From Cephalotus follicularis (lineage: Eukaryota; Streptophyta; Magnoliopsida; Oxalidales; Cephalotaceae): a DNA stretch of 64,000 nucleotides. Location: NCBI GenBank assembly GCA_001972305.1, contig BDDD01001482.1, positions 62,001-126,000 of the forward strand, read 5' to 3'. Below, one piece after another: positions 12,269 through 25,000 of this stretch (the stretch's first letter is position 1; the number at the start of each line of letters is the position of its first letter). The translations under genes were made by a program, and so were the position numbers. The notes beneath the pieces are model-generated. The model saw only the letters and a list, made by a program, of their open reading frames with translations, did no database searches and was not told the origin of the DNA.

Positions 12269-13247
12269 TCCCCTTGGATGTTGTCTACCACAAGTATCAC
12301 ACTTGGCAATCTGAACATCCCCAGCTTCCTGTGTCTACTTCTGATCATTACCCGGCTGTCGCTATCCCCAGTTATCATTCCTCCTTCCTCGTTTGCCATT
12401 TCTGTTCTTGCCATGTTGTCCAGAACCTTGCCCTTAAGAATCTCCCCTGTTTCTCTTCTTATCATTTTCCTGCCGAGCTGCCTGGAAGTCTAGCACCTCA
12501 AGTTCAATATTCTTTGCTGCATTAGCCACTTCAGAAACATCAGCAAACCTGGTATTAATCAACTAACCCCGGAGCTAATAGTGCAACTTCCACTTGAACT
12601 TCTCAGCCTGCTCCAGTGCTGTCCCCGCCGTGGACCCATCAAAACCAGCAAGCCTAGTGAAACGGGTCAGAAACTCCTTGATCGATTCTCCATCTTTTTT
12701 TCTCATATTTATGAACTCCCTGGCATAAGCCTCCTTATCAGCAGCAGGAAAATACTACTGATAGAAGACTTCGCAAAACTCTGACCAAGTCAAACATCAA
12801 TATAGTTACCACCCTTAGCCAATCCTAGAGTCTTCCACCACTTATGAGCATCACCCTCAAGCTTGTAAGTGGCTAACCTAACTTTATGCTCGTAGACACA
12901 ACCAATCACATCGAAGATCTTGTCCATATGTGCAATCCAATACTCAGCCTCCACAGGAGTCACGGCTGAGCTGAAAGACTGCGGCCTCTGTTTCTGGAAC
13001 CGCTCAAGCCAGATATAAACAGGTGTATCAGTTCTGTCCCCCGTTTCCCTCCCAAGTGTACTTCAGCTAGAGCATTCTCCTCAGTAACTAGCTCCCTGCG
13101 ACCTTGTTCCTGATTTTGCTGACGCATCACACGTCGTACCTCCTGAGCGACTGCCTGACGTACCAACTCTTCCATAAAAGGCTCATTTCAGACTTCCTGA
13201 GCCTCAGCTGGTGCAGTCCTCCGAGAAGCGTTCCTTGTTCGTGCCAT
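12269..13247 (-). pseudogene. Gypsy A gag (capsid) region
   Basis: The minus-strand ATG at 13247 begins MARTRNASRRTAPAEAQEV and is chosen because it is the first ATG after the primer site. A stop follows at about residue 20, then FMEELVRQAVAQEVRRVMRQ continues. The capsid core at 12960-12500 has AEYWIAHMDKIFDVIGC, then KLEGDAHKWWKTLG, and after a frameshift at about 12795 a YFPAADKEAYAREFINMRK block and SIKEFLTRFTRLAGF. These are hallmark chromovirus gag sequences. Multiple stops and frameshifts make it non-functional. Confidence 0.9.
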
Positions 13248-13401
13248 CTACAAAAAGACACTCATAACATGAAACACCAAAAGAAAACAGAAACCGAAAC
13301 AGAAAACATATCAATCTGACCATAACGAAAAAGCCTAACCGAGAGACTACCCAATCTCATAGGTCAAACCTAGTTAGGTCTTCTAAGGAAACAATCCTAT
13401 A

Positions 13402-13413
13402 GCTCTAATACCA
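13402..13413 (-). other. Primer binding site of gypsy A
   Basis: Minus-strand TGGTATTAGAGC, five bases inside the 5' LTR end at 13419. It differs by one base from the tRNA-Met complementary site TGGTATCAGAGC. Confidence 0.85.
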
Positions 13414-13418
13414 TAATC

Positions 13419-16182
13419 TGTAACACCCCCGGACGGCGGAGTAGTCACAGGTCATAATACAAACCCTAACATAGCATAACTTAACTAAACATAACTGAAT
13501 ATAACATAAGCATAACTTTATTAGCTAAAAATGTGGCGATCATAACATATCTGAAAAACATACTGAAAACTTAACGTATTCAGAAAATGTAAAACATGTT
13601 CCAAGGGTCAAATATTAAAACATAAACCAAAAGTACTTATTGTTCATGACAAACTCTAACATAAAACATAATAGGATCACACTCCTACGGATCCTTAACA
13701 TAAAGGTGGTCATCTCTCATTCACACTTTCCCCCGCTGCTCCTGATATCCTGCCGCATGAAAAAAAACAACGTGTCTGAGCAAACCTCAGTACAAATAAG
13801 GAATATAAAACTGTAAACAGTAATTTAAAAGCAATAAGATTTCGATAAAACTTGTAACAGAAATCTTAAGCAGTAAACTATTTAAACGTTCATTTCCGAA
13901 CTTCATAAAACCCAGTTCATAACTTTGAAGTATATATGAAACATTTCAGAATCACGATTCCATAATTAATACTGAGACACGGAACATATCACATATCGGA
14001 AACATATATGGCAAAGGAGGAGCTAATTCCACATGCCCATTAGAATTGAAGTGTACGACACTACACAAGTCATTCTCATATGATATCATATCACATATTG
14101 CATATCTTATCACATATTCCATATACTAGAATCAATTCATACGCCTCTATCATACATATCGGATCCATAAATCCACCTTATGGGATTTATTCATAACATA
14201 CAGAGACGCCGTAGACTAATCACACCGCTACGGAAGTGTCATGTCCCCATGCTAGGCCGGGTACAAATACTCACTGTTTATTCATTACCAAAACATTGAA
14301 TTATCAAAACCAATTTAGAAACACATAAAATATGCTTTTTCAAAACATATTCAAAAATCGTTATCCAACGATATCATTTACATAACATACATTTCGTAAT
14401 CAGAGTATCAACACATTTAACTCCCACCATAAACGAGATGATCATAACATATATCATATAATAACTTACGTATAATGTCAGGAACAATAAATTTTTAAAT
14501 GTCAAAACCGACTTTATTTTCTGAACATATCAAATTCGAAACATAGCAAAGTTCATAAAACCGAAGAAACGTAATAAGAAACCGAATATCAATTCATAAA
14601 TCAAAACTGAATCTTGTCTCGATAAAGTCAAAGAGAGTATGAAAGAGCAGAATATCCGTACCTTATGCGCTTACAGAAAAGACTTACAAAAATATTGTTA
14701 ATTCAAACTCACCTTTGAAGCACAACAATCTAAAAGACACAAAACCATGCATATAAGGGTCTAAGAATCATTAGAGACATAAAACATATTCATTAAAGTG
14801 TTTAGGATAGACCCAGATCGATTCGAAGAACAAACGGATCAAAACAGTTGAAAACAAAAAATTTTTGGGCAAAATAGCTGACTGTCACAGAGCACCAGTC
14901 GACAGTTGGAAGCTTGGCAGCCAAATATCCAACAGGTCAGTCGACTACACAAACCAGACTGCAGGCAGTTGACTATGACAGAGGTCCAGCTGACTGATTC
15001 ATACAAACAGCCATCTGTCAATAAGAATAGCCGACTGTTCTGGACGACAGAACGGCAGAAACTTAGAAATTTCAAAACAGAAACTGCCCAAACATGTATA
15101 ACATTATACTAGTGACCTATGAACATATACATAAGACTTTATATGATGTTTAGACAGTGTAAATACACCGAATTGACATGAAGAAGTACATAAACAGTGA
15201 TTAACTCCAAGAGACAAAAAGAGACCTCTAATCATATGCATACATATTAGTCCCAATTTTTTTGTCTCTTACCGTTTACAGATATTAGCACCAGATTACA
15301 ACACGTCTATGATGTCTAAAACATGCTGACAGTCTGATAACCCATAACAGAACATTAAGATGACAGAAAAATCAATACCATAAAAACTCTAAAGGCACAA
15401 GGAAACATAAAACTGAATTTGTGACAATACTAGATACCATCATAGTACCGAATACTAACCTGCAATGGTATTAAGGACACATAAATTGTATGAGAAACAC
15501 CACAATTTGTTGATCACTCGGCTGTACACAAGAACAAAGGGAAGAGAAAGCAAAGCAATATACAACCTTAATGCTAGCCGAAGGAAAACGTAACCCAACA
15601 AAACAACAAAGGATTGTGATAACATGACAAACCTGGCTTGATGAACACAAACACACAAGAACGCAAAACGAATTCCTATGTTGCAGAATCGCCAGTGGCT
15701 TGCAATGTTAAGAGAGAATGGCATATAACAAAGGCAATATCACACTCCAAATGCAAATAGGAGACCAAAACTGATTGATAAGGTAACAAGAGTATTTTTA
15801 GGAGACAAGAATGGAAATTGAGATTGAATCCATGTGAAGAGATAGAGAGGAAGAGAGAGTTACGGGAGAGGGAAGGAAAGGAATAAAAGGAATTAGAAAT
15901 AAAATAAAAGAAATAAAGTTATTTTAATCGCATTTTAACAATCGTAAATAAAATTTGTAAAAATGGGTTTATATAAAAAGAAAAATAGACATAAGTATAA
16001 ACATAAACCCGTCCAAAAAGCATTCATATACTCACAAATCCAAAATTCAGGCTGGTATCAGTCAGCCCAAAACATATAGGCCCACAACAGGGCAAACAGA
16101 CTTATGATAAAACAATTCAAAAGCCCAAACACAAACAGATAAAAGTTCATAAAACACATATATGGATAAGCATGGTATTACA
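13419..16182 (-). repeat. 5' LTR of gypsy A
   Basis: 2,764 bp, TGTAACACCCCC to GGTATTACA on the plus strand, paired with 5853-8659. It differs by scattered substitutions, an insertion near 13600 and a deletion near 14255. It holds the second copy of the CAGTCGACTG array (14880-15050). Confidence 0.93.
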
Positions 16183-16187
16183 ATAAC
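16183..16187. other. Target-site duplication of element A, right copy (ATAAC)
   Basis: Exact repeat of 5848-5852 directly after the terminal CA of element A. Confidence 0.92.

Positions 16188-16188
<1 letters not shown>

Positions 16189-16232
<44 letters not shown>
16189..16232. repeat. (AC)16(AT)6 microsatellite
   Basis: Uninterrupted AC dinucleotides from 16189 to 16220, then AT to 16232, inside the gypsy B LTR next to the element A insertion point. Confidence 0.97.
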
Positions 16233-16315
16233 CAGTGTATGACTAACCCCGTCAGGTGGTTACAACCAGACAATCCATTTCTCAGCTCTCTAAGGACCCA
16301 TCAATCTAATCCAAG

Positions 16316-16545
16316 GTTGCGTACACTCCGTGATTAGCACCCGGTTACATTACACTCATGTGATTAGTAACCCGACTACATTACACTCTGTGATTAGTAA
16401 CCACCGCATATGGGAGTCCCTAACTACTCACACTCCATGATTGTAGCCAATATGAGAAACCCCAACTACTTTACACTCCGTGATTAGTAGCCAAGACATG
16501 TGAAATTCCTAGTCACTTACACTCCGTGATTTGTAACCAATGTGG
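16316..16545. repeat. Degenerate tandem repeat in the gypsy B LTR
   Basis: About six copies of a unit of 35-55 bp with core ACACTCCGTGATTAGTAACC (near 16323, 16352, 16384, 16428, 16472 and 16528). The spacing is uneven and the copies are diverged. Confidence 0.8.
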
Positions 16546-18557
16546 AATTCCCATCACAATCCAATTCAAGTAATTTATATAATTAAATACTTGAAACATA
16601 TATTTGTTCAAATATATAACAATCCTCTTTTAATCAATCTGTTTCCGAGTAGAGTATAGTTATAAAATACTTGAAAATATTACATTTATTTAAAACTGTA
16701 TAACCAGTCATTTGAAAAATATTCAATCCTTCGAAAATACTTATTTTCGTATAACAGTATTTCAATCATTTCAAGCAATTTTACAATCCTTTTGGAAAAT
16801 ATACATTTACATATAACAATGATTTTATTAAATAATTTATGCACTTCCAAAATGAAGAACATTTTAGAAATCATGTAATAACTCATTCAACAATTCAATT
16901 CACAATGGTATGCAATGCAAACATTTGCTCAGATTCACCTAGGCTCATTCTGGGCTCAACAGACGCCATCTAAGTGAAATTGTCCAAAACAGCAGCTTAA
17001 GCGTCGACATTTGTCTTCTAGGAGTCGACACTTATATACTTTAAGTGTCGACGCTTCCATCCATAGCGTCAGCACACAACTCGAAACCTTATGCGTCAAT
17101 ACTTGTCTTTGGTGTCGACGCTTAAGGCATGGACCCTTAACCGTGAGCGTCTTAATCCTTAACGTCGATGCTTTGAGGTAGGAAACTCACTCGTCAACGT
17201 GCCCAATCCTTCATCTTCTTCGTTCAACAGTAAAGATCATCGACGCTTATCCTTTAAACGTCAATAGTTTAAGAAGACCAGATTGTCTTCTCAAACGTGT
17301 CACAAAACCATGGGAAAATCAAAGAAATCGAAGTATGTAATCCGAACCCATATCACGCAATATCATAACATCCGTTCATATCAACATGTCACAGGAACCA
17401 AAATACCGATCATTCTCTTAACAGTCCACAAAATCCATTATTACTTATGTCCAGATAAGGCGTCGACGGTCTCGGTGTAACAAAACATACATCTTTCCAT
17501 CATCACATAAAACCAGCGGAAACAACATGCAATATACATACAATCCAGTTCATGTTTAGGCTCAGTTACCACATGCATGGAATATTCAATGCTCACAGAA
17601 ACCATATTATCAAACCAACAATCCACAATCCATAAATCCATGCATTCCATCAATGAACACTCAATATTATTGAACTCGAAATTGCATGTATAAATCCCCT
17701 ACCTTTTGATTCTAAGTTAGGGACCAAAAGTCCACCTCTTTAAGTCCTCGGAACAGTAGTGTTTGAGCTCCCCCAGTAGCTCCAAGTAGCTCGTTTCCCC
17801 TCCCGGTTCGAGCTTTCAAAGCTTGCACAGGCCCAATAATGGAGAATGGCTATCCTTTTCTCTCCTTTTCTCTCTCACCGGTTCTCTCTATTTTCTCTTC
17901 TATTTTTCTCTTTCTGTTCTTTCTTTCTTTTTCCCCGTTGCTGAGCAGAAGAGAAGAGAGTTTTAATGGATTTATCCCCAACTCACATGCATGACCAGGC
18001 TTCCTCTTTCAAACCACCTGGTTGCATGGCACACCAGGTGGCGCCCTCTTCCTTCAACTACCGTTGCATGCGCACACCTGGCCTATTCTTTCTTCTATTT
18101 CAATCATGGAAGGTCAGGGAATCATGGCGCATGTAGAACACATCATTTCTGGCTTAACCAGGCATCCATAAAGCGGTCAACACTTGCCTCCTTCCAACAC
18201 ATTTTCCTGGCAGCTCAAACGTGACAGCCATTCGACATTAAGCATCACCGGTTATAACATAGCGTCGACACTTAACCCATTTTGCCTATTGGCGTTGATG
18301 CATTTACTTTGCGTCGAATTCTTGTATGCATGTGTTTAGTGCGCGCGTTTTTGTTCCTTGGTGTCGAGGCCATGCCCTTAGGCGTCGACCCTTAATGCTG
18401 TTTTCAGCCCTTTTCCCCATTTCGCATTATACCTTTAACAATTCTTACCCAATCGGGCAATATTATCAAAAATGATATTTCCATTATTTATCATTAAATA
18501 TGGTAACTCTTCAATGAGAATTTTAATAACACATTCATGGAAGTTTCGGGCATTACA

Positions 18558-20538
18558 TATTCCTACGGTCTTCGTAGTGTATAGTCTATGGTGACTAGTA
18601 GGTCAATAGCCTGCGTTGTCTTCTTTGACATGAGAGGCTGGCATGCATTGTGTAGTAATCGCATAACCTTGATTTTTGCCTTCCCAAGCACTATCCATGT
18701 GCTGGAAAAAAGGTTTTCTTTGGGTCTTATGGGAGCTGCATTGAGATGTACAGGCAAGTGCGCAATAGGGGATCGTCACACCCGGGCTGAGGGTGACCAG
18801 CTCTATTTATCTATGTACGTTTTAGACTTAAAAGTTCTGATTAGGCATAGGTGGACTGGGGACGAGAGAATTCCATGGTAGGTCTGTCGATAGTCTCAAT
18901 GCATTCATAAATTCATAGTTATTGCAGAAATCTAGGGGTGACATTCATCCAAACCCTAGGCTATGATCAGAGCTAAGTATGACGAGGGAAACATGACACA
19001 TATGTCGATGACTGAGTAAAGCACTTGCACTTCAGACTATGATAGATAGACGTGGCAATACATGGATTTGGGGGCTGACTGGCACTCACACGGGGCTATT
19101 TTAATAGTCGGTGCCTGTTAGAATAGTCATACAAGAAATCAGGATGTTCTGGGAATTTATCATCACACCAGAGATCGACAGGCTTTCGGGTATTGCTTAG
19201 CTTTGAACAGGTTGACACGTGTATAGGACACATGCCATTTAGTGAAAGGATAACATCAGGGAGATGTTACTTTGTAGTGGGTATTTCATTTGCTCGATAT
19301 GGGTCCATGCAATGCCACAATGAAATATTCCATGCGAAGGTTTGAAAATGAACAGATTGTCTCATCATATGTCTTAGGCTTTGACGCCATGAAGGGCATT
19401 CATTGACACCATGTTTAGTAGAGTCGTTGGGAATTAACCACATAAAGAGCTTGCATTGACGCCATGTAAACCTTTGACTTTAACGTTAACGCCATGAAGA
19501 GCATGCGTTGACGTCTTGATGGGATGAGATAGCCTTCTCATATTATCGTTGGCGTTGACGCCTTGGTAAGAAGAGACACATGGCGTTGACTCCATGCTGG
19601 GATGACACACGATAGTTAATCAACTTAAGAGAAGTTGGTGGGAAAAGAGAGGTGTGTTCAAGAAGCTAGAGAGTTGACTTGGGCATTGAATGAGAGAGGA
19701 CAAAAAGCATTAAAGAATGATTTCTTTCATGACAAAAGCACAAGAGGTCACATGGGACAAGAGATACTTTTCACAACACACTTTCTCTCTCTCTCTCTTC
19801 CCAGCTGACTTGTTCTTTCTCTTCATTGCATCTCATCTTACGCTATGCATCGATGCCAATACACCTGGTTTTGAAGAAATGCCATTTTCAACCATCCTTT
19901 CACCCCTCAAAGCTCTTTATAGGTGGAGATAACTTGTATACTGCAGCTTATCTTTACCTAGAGGGTTTTAGTATAGGTGAAAAAGTTGGCCTCCAACATT
20001 TCATCTTTATTATCCGTGGTCTAAGGAGGAGCTTGGAGATACTTGGTGTTCTTGGGATAAAAGTGTAGAGGGAGCTAGACTTTAAGGAGGCCTCACCTTT
20101 TGTAATTATCTTTTTCCTCTTCCTTTGTGGCACATGGCAGCATGTTGTAGCCATGGTTTGTGAATCATGACCGAACCCCATGTCTCTTTGGTGGGAAGCC
20201 TAGCATACCCTTGGGTTGGGGAAGCTAGGGTTCGAGTTACGTGGACTATTGGCTATGGTTTGTGTATTTCCTTGTGAGCCGATTATTAGTGTCCATTTAC
20301 AAGGTTCATGGCAACCCTATTGTTTCAACATGATGTTCCACATGCTTTGTTTTGGTTTTGGTTTGATTGAATGTTAATTAGGTTTCCTTGGACATTTATT
20401 GGGACAATTTGGACTTAGATTATGGCATCCCATTGCTTAGGGATTAATCAATTGGAGAAATTTAAAATTAATTGGCCCTAAACCCTAAAGTTCAAATTGA
20501 TTGATTTTTCTTCCGCTGCGTTTGAGCCGTTCCAAGCA
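18558..20538 (+). repeat. 5' LTR of copia F (partial)
   Basis: 18558-19144 aligns with 35820-36424, and 19145-20538 aligns with 25000-26372 and 36425-37630, so the LTR is longer than the TG at 19145 would suggest. It ends in CA at 20538 before the primer site. Between 19380 and 19600 it carries GCGTTGACGCC-type words, which are decayed forms of GGCGTCGACGCC (intact at 25232-25243). Confidence 0.75.
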
Positions 20539-20556
20539 AGTGGTACAAGAGTGACC
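20539..20556 (+). other. Primer binding site of copia F
   Basis: AGTGGTACAAGAGTGACC follows the LTR end. Sister copies at 37636 (TGGTATCAAAGCGAC) and 42805 (TGGTATCAGAAAC) show this is a decayed tRNA-Met-type site. Confidence 0.65.
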
Positions 20557-21912
20557 TAATTGAATACAATCAAACTTCAATTTAATGTTTAGTGGCTTGT
20601 TGATTGCATATGTGTCTTCGCTGAATTTTTGTAGCCCCACATTTAGTGGGAGTTGCAACTTTGTTGGTCACACTAGTGAAATTGACGAACCATTGAACGC
20701 CAAATTGTTACATGTTAATTCAATTATATATTGATTATATTTTTGAATTTCTTATGCAAGCTGATAGGGTTGGGACTCGGCCTAGCTTTGTGTGGATGAT
20801 TTAATTGATTTATTACATTTATGGAATTCAATCGGTCTGTAATAAGGTTGCCTGCGTGCGTCGTAATTTATTCTTGTTCTTATTTTCTTAGAGTAGAATT
20901 CTCTTCTCCCTCAATTGTATTTATTTTTCTTTAATTTTGTACATATGGTTGTAAGTTGAAGAAAGGAAATCAATGGAGATTGAAGAGAAGATCAAGAAGA
21001 TTACAAGACCAGTTGAAGGCCACGTATGCATGGTAGCAATTGCAATAGAGTTAAATTAATTTAGCACACCTAAGAGAACAAGTGATCACGTGGGCTCATG
21101 TGATTACATATAGCTTAAGTCCTAAGTCAGGTCACTTTTAGGGTGCATGAGATGGATGAGTTTTCTTTTTACAAACAATCCAAACATGTCCAAGCATGTT
21201 AAGCCGTCCAAACGGATTGGAGGATTAAAATTAATCTAAAAAGGATTTGGTAATTTTTATAAAATGGATGAGACCAAATCCCTCCAATTTGCAAATAATA
21301 AGTTCGTAAGCAGTGGGGCATATGGCTACCCTGTTGTTGTCCTTCCACAATCATCGCTGAATGGTGTAGATATATTGGGGATAGCATAGTCACAGCTGAG
21401 GTCCCTGGTGTAACCATTTCTATTCAATTTCAGTGTGAGGTACACTGGAAGGAAATAGTCGTGTTTCGGTACTCTAACAGGCCACAACGTGTGGGTATCG
21501 AAACGGGACTATTTCTATAAGGATTATGGGTTAGGACTTATACCAGGATCATATGGTTTGCACAACCACAGTTGGGACCATATGGGCCGGGAGGCTGAAT
21601 GTTGTATCAGATCTTAAATCTAGGGCAAGAGGTCCTAATGTAAATAGGTATTCATACCTAGTTATTCTGGTATTCTGGTTTGCACGACCACAGTCAGGAC
21701 CATAGTATTCTGGATAGATTCTGATCCCCACTAGGAAGTGAGAGGCTTCCATAATTCCACATGGAGGTGTGGGATACAATTAGAATAGTGGGAGGATCCA
21801 TAATTACAAAAGGCCAAGTATTATGGCAATAATATAAATGGAATGATTTTCTAATTAAACTCTCTTTTGTTTCCTCTTTTATAGGTTGCTAGTTATCACC
21901 ATATTCTACAAA
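20557..21912 (+). other. Untranslated leader of copia F
   Basis: About 1.35 kb between primer site and gag, matching 37651-38134 and 42820-44650. It contains two similar blocks (near 21555 and 21681) built around 'ggtttgcacaaccacag'. No ORF is conserved between the copies, so I treat it as a noncoding leader. Confidence 0.7.
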
Positions 21913-22840
21913 ATGTCAGTTGACAGAGCACTATCACTAGTTTTGGAAACAAATAAGCTTACAGGTCCAAATTTCTTGGATTGGCAGGGCAATCTGCGCT
22001 TAGCACTCACGAGCATGAAACTATCTCTTGTCATGACTAAGAGCTCCATTAAATTGGGATCCAACCCGACGAAAGAGCAAAAGGCCAAGAGGGCCAAATG
22101 GTTAGATGAGGTTGAGCAAGCTCGTTGGCTAGGAATTTTGTATATGGTCCCATAATTGTAAAGACTGTACGAGAAACATGCAACCCTAGGAGTCATACTT
22201 CCCCGTCTTCATGAGTTCTATGGATCCCGACCGAGGACTGAGCGGTTTAACTTGTCCCGTCAGCTCTTCTGTACGAAAATGGCTGAGGGAACTTCAGTCC
22301 ATGCCCATGGATTGAAGTTGATTGATCTTAATTAGCATGTGTCTCAACTAGATCTTACCATGGACAATGATATCTACATTGACCTAGTACTCTAATCTCT
22401 TCCCCGGTCATACTCGTTGTTCATCACAAAAATCCACATGAACAAGGTGGATTCTAATCTACCCAAAATTGAGGAAATGCTTCGTACGACTGAAGCCGAC
22501 ATGGAACATGGGAGGTCCAAGTCTAATGTGATGTTTCTTCCTTCTACATCTTCCCATATAGATCCTAGTAGGGACAGATAGAGAGGATCCACGTCCAAGG
22601 GCAAGGCTTCCATGAAACCAAAAGGGAAGAAGAAGAAAGGGGGAAAAACAGCTGTGTCAACAGGGCCAGCTATTGGGGGAGCCATCCTTGATACGATCTG
22701 ACAGCTTTAGGATGATGACTATTGCTTTTATTATGGAAAGCATGGACATTGGAGATCACAGTGTAGTGAGTTCCAAATGTCCAAAATCTAGAGGTGCCTC
22801 AGCGTTATGTACTTTTATGATTGAGCTTTTTCTAGCTACT
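21913..22840 (+). pseudogene. Copia F gag
   Basis: The ATG at 21913 begins a copia gag: the N-terminal block LTGPNFLDWQGNLRLAL (about residues 16-32) is the conserved start of the gag family of copia elements, followed by KAKRAKWLDEVEQARW. A stop occurs at about 22153, and more follow at 22330 and 22394. A basic lysine-rich stretch (22610-22660) and a CCHC-type knuckle with a mutated second cysteine (CFYYGKHGHWRSQC, about 22707-22750) end the protein. Gag would form the particle and bind element RNA. Four or more stops show it is dead. Confidence 0.88.
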
Positions 22841-24402
22841 AATGTTAGTTCAACTTGGGTTTTGGATTCATGTTGTGGAACTAATATTGGTAACTCTTTG
22901 CAAGGACTAAGAGGCACTACACATCTGAGAGGGGCTAAAGCTTTGGACTTGCGCTTAGGTGATGGATAGAGGATTCCCACCACGGCACTAGGCTTTTATG
23001 AATTGTTTTTGTCTAATGGCCATGTAATTAAACTTGATCCTTGTTATTTTTTCAAGAACCTTGTAAGAAATATTATTTCTTTTTCCTATTTGTATAAGAT
23101 GGCCATGGAGCTCACTTTTTCTGCAAATGGCTGTAAACTTATAGATAACAATGTTCTTATATGTGATGGACACAATGACAATGGGATCTATCTTTTAAAT
23201 ACAAATGAACAAATGGCTTTAACAATTCAAACAAGAACTAGCACTAAAAGACAAGGAGAGATATGCGATGTAAACCCTTCACACATATGGGATTATAGAT
23301 TAGGTTATCCTAGCGAGGCTAGTTTAACACGTATGGTTAGGGATGGACTTTTGGACATCCTAGACGTGGAGTCCTTTCCTACTTGTGAGCCATGTTTAAT
23401 TGGAAAGATGACCAAATCTCCCTTCTCTGGGGTAGGAGAAAGGGCAGTGGACATACTGGGACTTGTCCACACCGACGTCTTTGGACCTATGTTGGTCAAT
23501 GCTATTGGAGGTTTTCCCGGATTCATTACATTCATCGATGACTTTTCACGGTATGGGCATGTGTTTCTGATGAAACCCAAGTCTGAAGCCTTTGAGAAGT
23601 TAAAGGAATTCAGACTAGAAGCAGAAAAGCAAATGGGTAAACCCATTAAGATCCTTCGATCGGATCGAGTTGGTGAATACATATCCACTGAATTCCAGGG
23701 TTATCTCAAGGATAACAGAATACTCTCTTAGTGGACACCTCCTGGAGAACCACAACATGATGGTGTGTCCGAACGGAGGAAGCGGACCTCGATGAATATG
23801 GTCATGTCCATGATGTCTTTCGTGGATCTTCCAGTGTCATTATGGGGTTATGCACTGCATGCAGTGGTGCACATCCTAAATCGGATTGCTTTTAAATGCG
23901 TCCCCTCCACTCCTTACGAGGTATTCAAAGGGAGGAGACCCAGCCTTAATCATTTGAGGGTTTGGGAATGTCCAGTTTATGTGAGAAGGTAGGAGCCTTC
24001 TAAACTTGAGGCACGAGTGGATCGTTGTCGGTTTGTGGGCAATCCTAAAGAGACAAAAGAATACTACTTTTACCATCCCAGCGAACGAAAGACTTTTGTT
24101 TCGCAAACTACTAAATTCCTAGAGAAGGAATACCTGCTTGTAGGGAGCAGTGTGAGCAAGGTAGAACTGAGAGAGTTATCACCTGGTGAAAGCCCACAGG
24201 ATGAGGAGGAATTAGAGGTTCAACCCTTTATAGACATTGTTAGGGAAGTTTTCGAACCTGAGAGTGGATCTCAGTTAGGCGCTCATCGAGTAAGGAGATC
24301 AGGCAGAGTTCCAACAGCGCCTGAGAGATATGGCTTTCTCATGGAGGCACTGACGAACTCAACAACATCGATGATGATGAGCCTATCAGCTACGAGGAAG
24401 TA
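22841..24402 (+). pseudogene. Copia F protease and integrase
   Basis: The protease active-site block reads WVLDSCCGTNIG at about 22857, where the catalytic DSG is changed to DSC. Integrase starts at about 23280. The zinc-binding block HIWDYRLGYPSE has lost its second histidine (the usual LGH reads LGY), but CEPC is kept. The catalytic core has HTDVFGP, FIDDFSRYGHVFLM and a glutamate in GVSERRKRT (23765). After a stop at 23731 and another at 23990 the C-terminal region continues: LWGYALHAVVHILNR, LNHLRVWECPVYV and RCRFVGNPKETKEYYFY. The integrase would insert cDNA into host DNA. Stops and changed catalytic residues show loss of function. Confidence 0.9.
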
Positions 24403-25000
24403 GGGAAGAGCACTGAATCCAGGGCATGGCTAGAGGCCATGAAATCCGAGATGGACTCCATGGACGCCAACAAAGTATGGAACTTGGTCGATGCACCAGA
24501 GGGTATTAACGCTATTGGTTGCAAATGGATCTTCAAGAGGAAGAATGGCCCTGATGGTAAGATAGAGACTTACAAAGTGAGATTGGTCGCGAAAGGGTAT
24601 AGGCAAAGACATGGTGTCGACTATACTGAAACTTTCTCACCAGTCACTAGGCTTAAGTCCATCCTGATATTGCTTGCTATTCTGCTCATTATGATTATGA
24701 GATATGGAAAATGGATGTGAAGACACCCTTCTCAATGGATTTCTTGAAGAGGACATTTATATGTCCCAACATGATGGGTTTACATCCGAGGAGCATCAAC
24801 AGAGAGTGTGTAATCTCCAAAGGTCTATCTACAACCTTAAGCAAGCATCCCGTAGCTGGAACATCTGTTTTAACGAGACCGTTAAGACTTTCAGTTTCAT
24901 AAAAAACGTCGATGAGCCTGGTGTCTACCAGAAACAGGATGGCACAAACATCACTTTCTTGGTACTATACGTGGATGACATACTAATCATAGGGAATGAT
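24403..25000 (+). pseudogene. Copia F reverse transcriptase (truncated)
   Basis: It begins with RAWLEAMKSEMDSMDANKVWNLV and GCKWIFKRKNGPDGKIETYK, then VRLVAKGYRQRHGVDYTETFSP. One frameshift occurs at about 24715, after which LLNGFLEEDIYMSQ, SIYNLKQASRSWN and LVLYVDDILIIGND (24960-25000) follow. The sequence stops at the polymerase box and continues directly as LTR (GTTCTGGGAATTTATC). The bases GATGTTCTGGGAA at the join also occur in the intact LTR at 19144, which fits a deletion at a short shared sequence. RNase H is absent. Confidence 0.9.

Larger units (their letters stand above)
5853..16182 (-). mobile_element. Complete Tekay-like Ty3/gypsy chromovirus A
   Basis: A full-length 10,330-bp element on the minus strand with both LTRs (13419-16182 and 5853-8659), a primer site, gag, protease, RT, RNase H, integrase and chromodomain, flanked by a perfect 5-bp duplication ATAAC. 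It inserted into the 5' LTR of gypsy B next to an (AC)n tract. The coding region is broken by several stops and frameshifts, and RNase H has lost a catalytic residue, so the element cannot act by itself. The LTRs have diverged by substitutions and indels (for example a roughly 40-bp deletion near 14255). Confidence 0.95.
1451..18557 (-). mobile_element. Gypsy element B (chromovirus), interrupted by element A
   Basis: A Ty3/gypsy element on the minus strand: 3' LTR remnant 1451-2849, polypurine tract, decayed pol and gag (2865-5055), primer site at 5151, and a 5' LTR (5165-5852 plus 16188-18557) split by gypsy A. Sequence 1457-2849 aligns with 17145-18557, which identifies the two LTRs. Most of RNase H and integrase is missing. 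The left part of the 3' LTR was displaced by the Sirevirus insertion at 1450 and lies outside the window. The right end abuts copia F LTR sequence at 18558, so B inserted into F. Confidence 0.85.
16188..18557 (-). repeat. 5' LTR of gypsy B, segment 2
   Basis: Continuation of 5165-5852 after element A. From 17145 it aligns with the 3' LTR copy (1457-2849) and it ends GGGCATTACA at 18557. It carries TCGA words at 17000-17160, 17460 and 18260-18395 (GCGTCGAC-type) and a pyrimidine-rich tract at 17860-17935. No coding sequence is seen. Confidence 0.85.

Noticed and set aside
19145-20538. TG at 19145 as the true start of the F LTR
   Set aside because: The homology with copy 3 continues upstream (18558-19144 with 35820-36424), so the LTR is longer; the apparent start comes from the deletion junction at 25000.
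22392-22685. Antisense ORF over copia F gag
   Set aside because: Shadow of the gag frame; the opposite strand has the recognisable protein.
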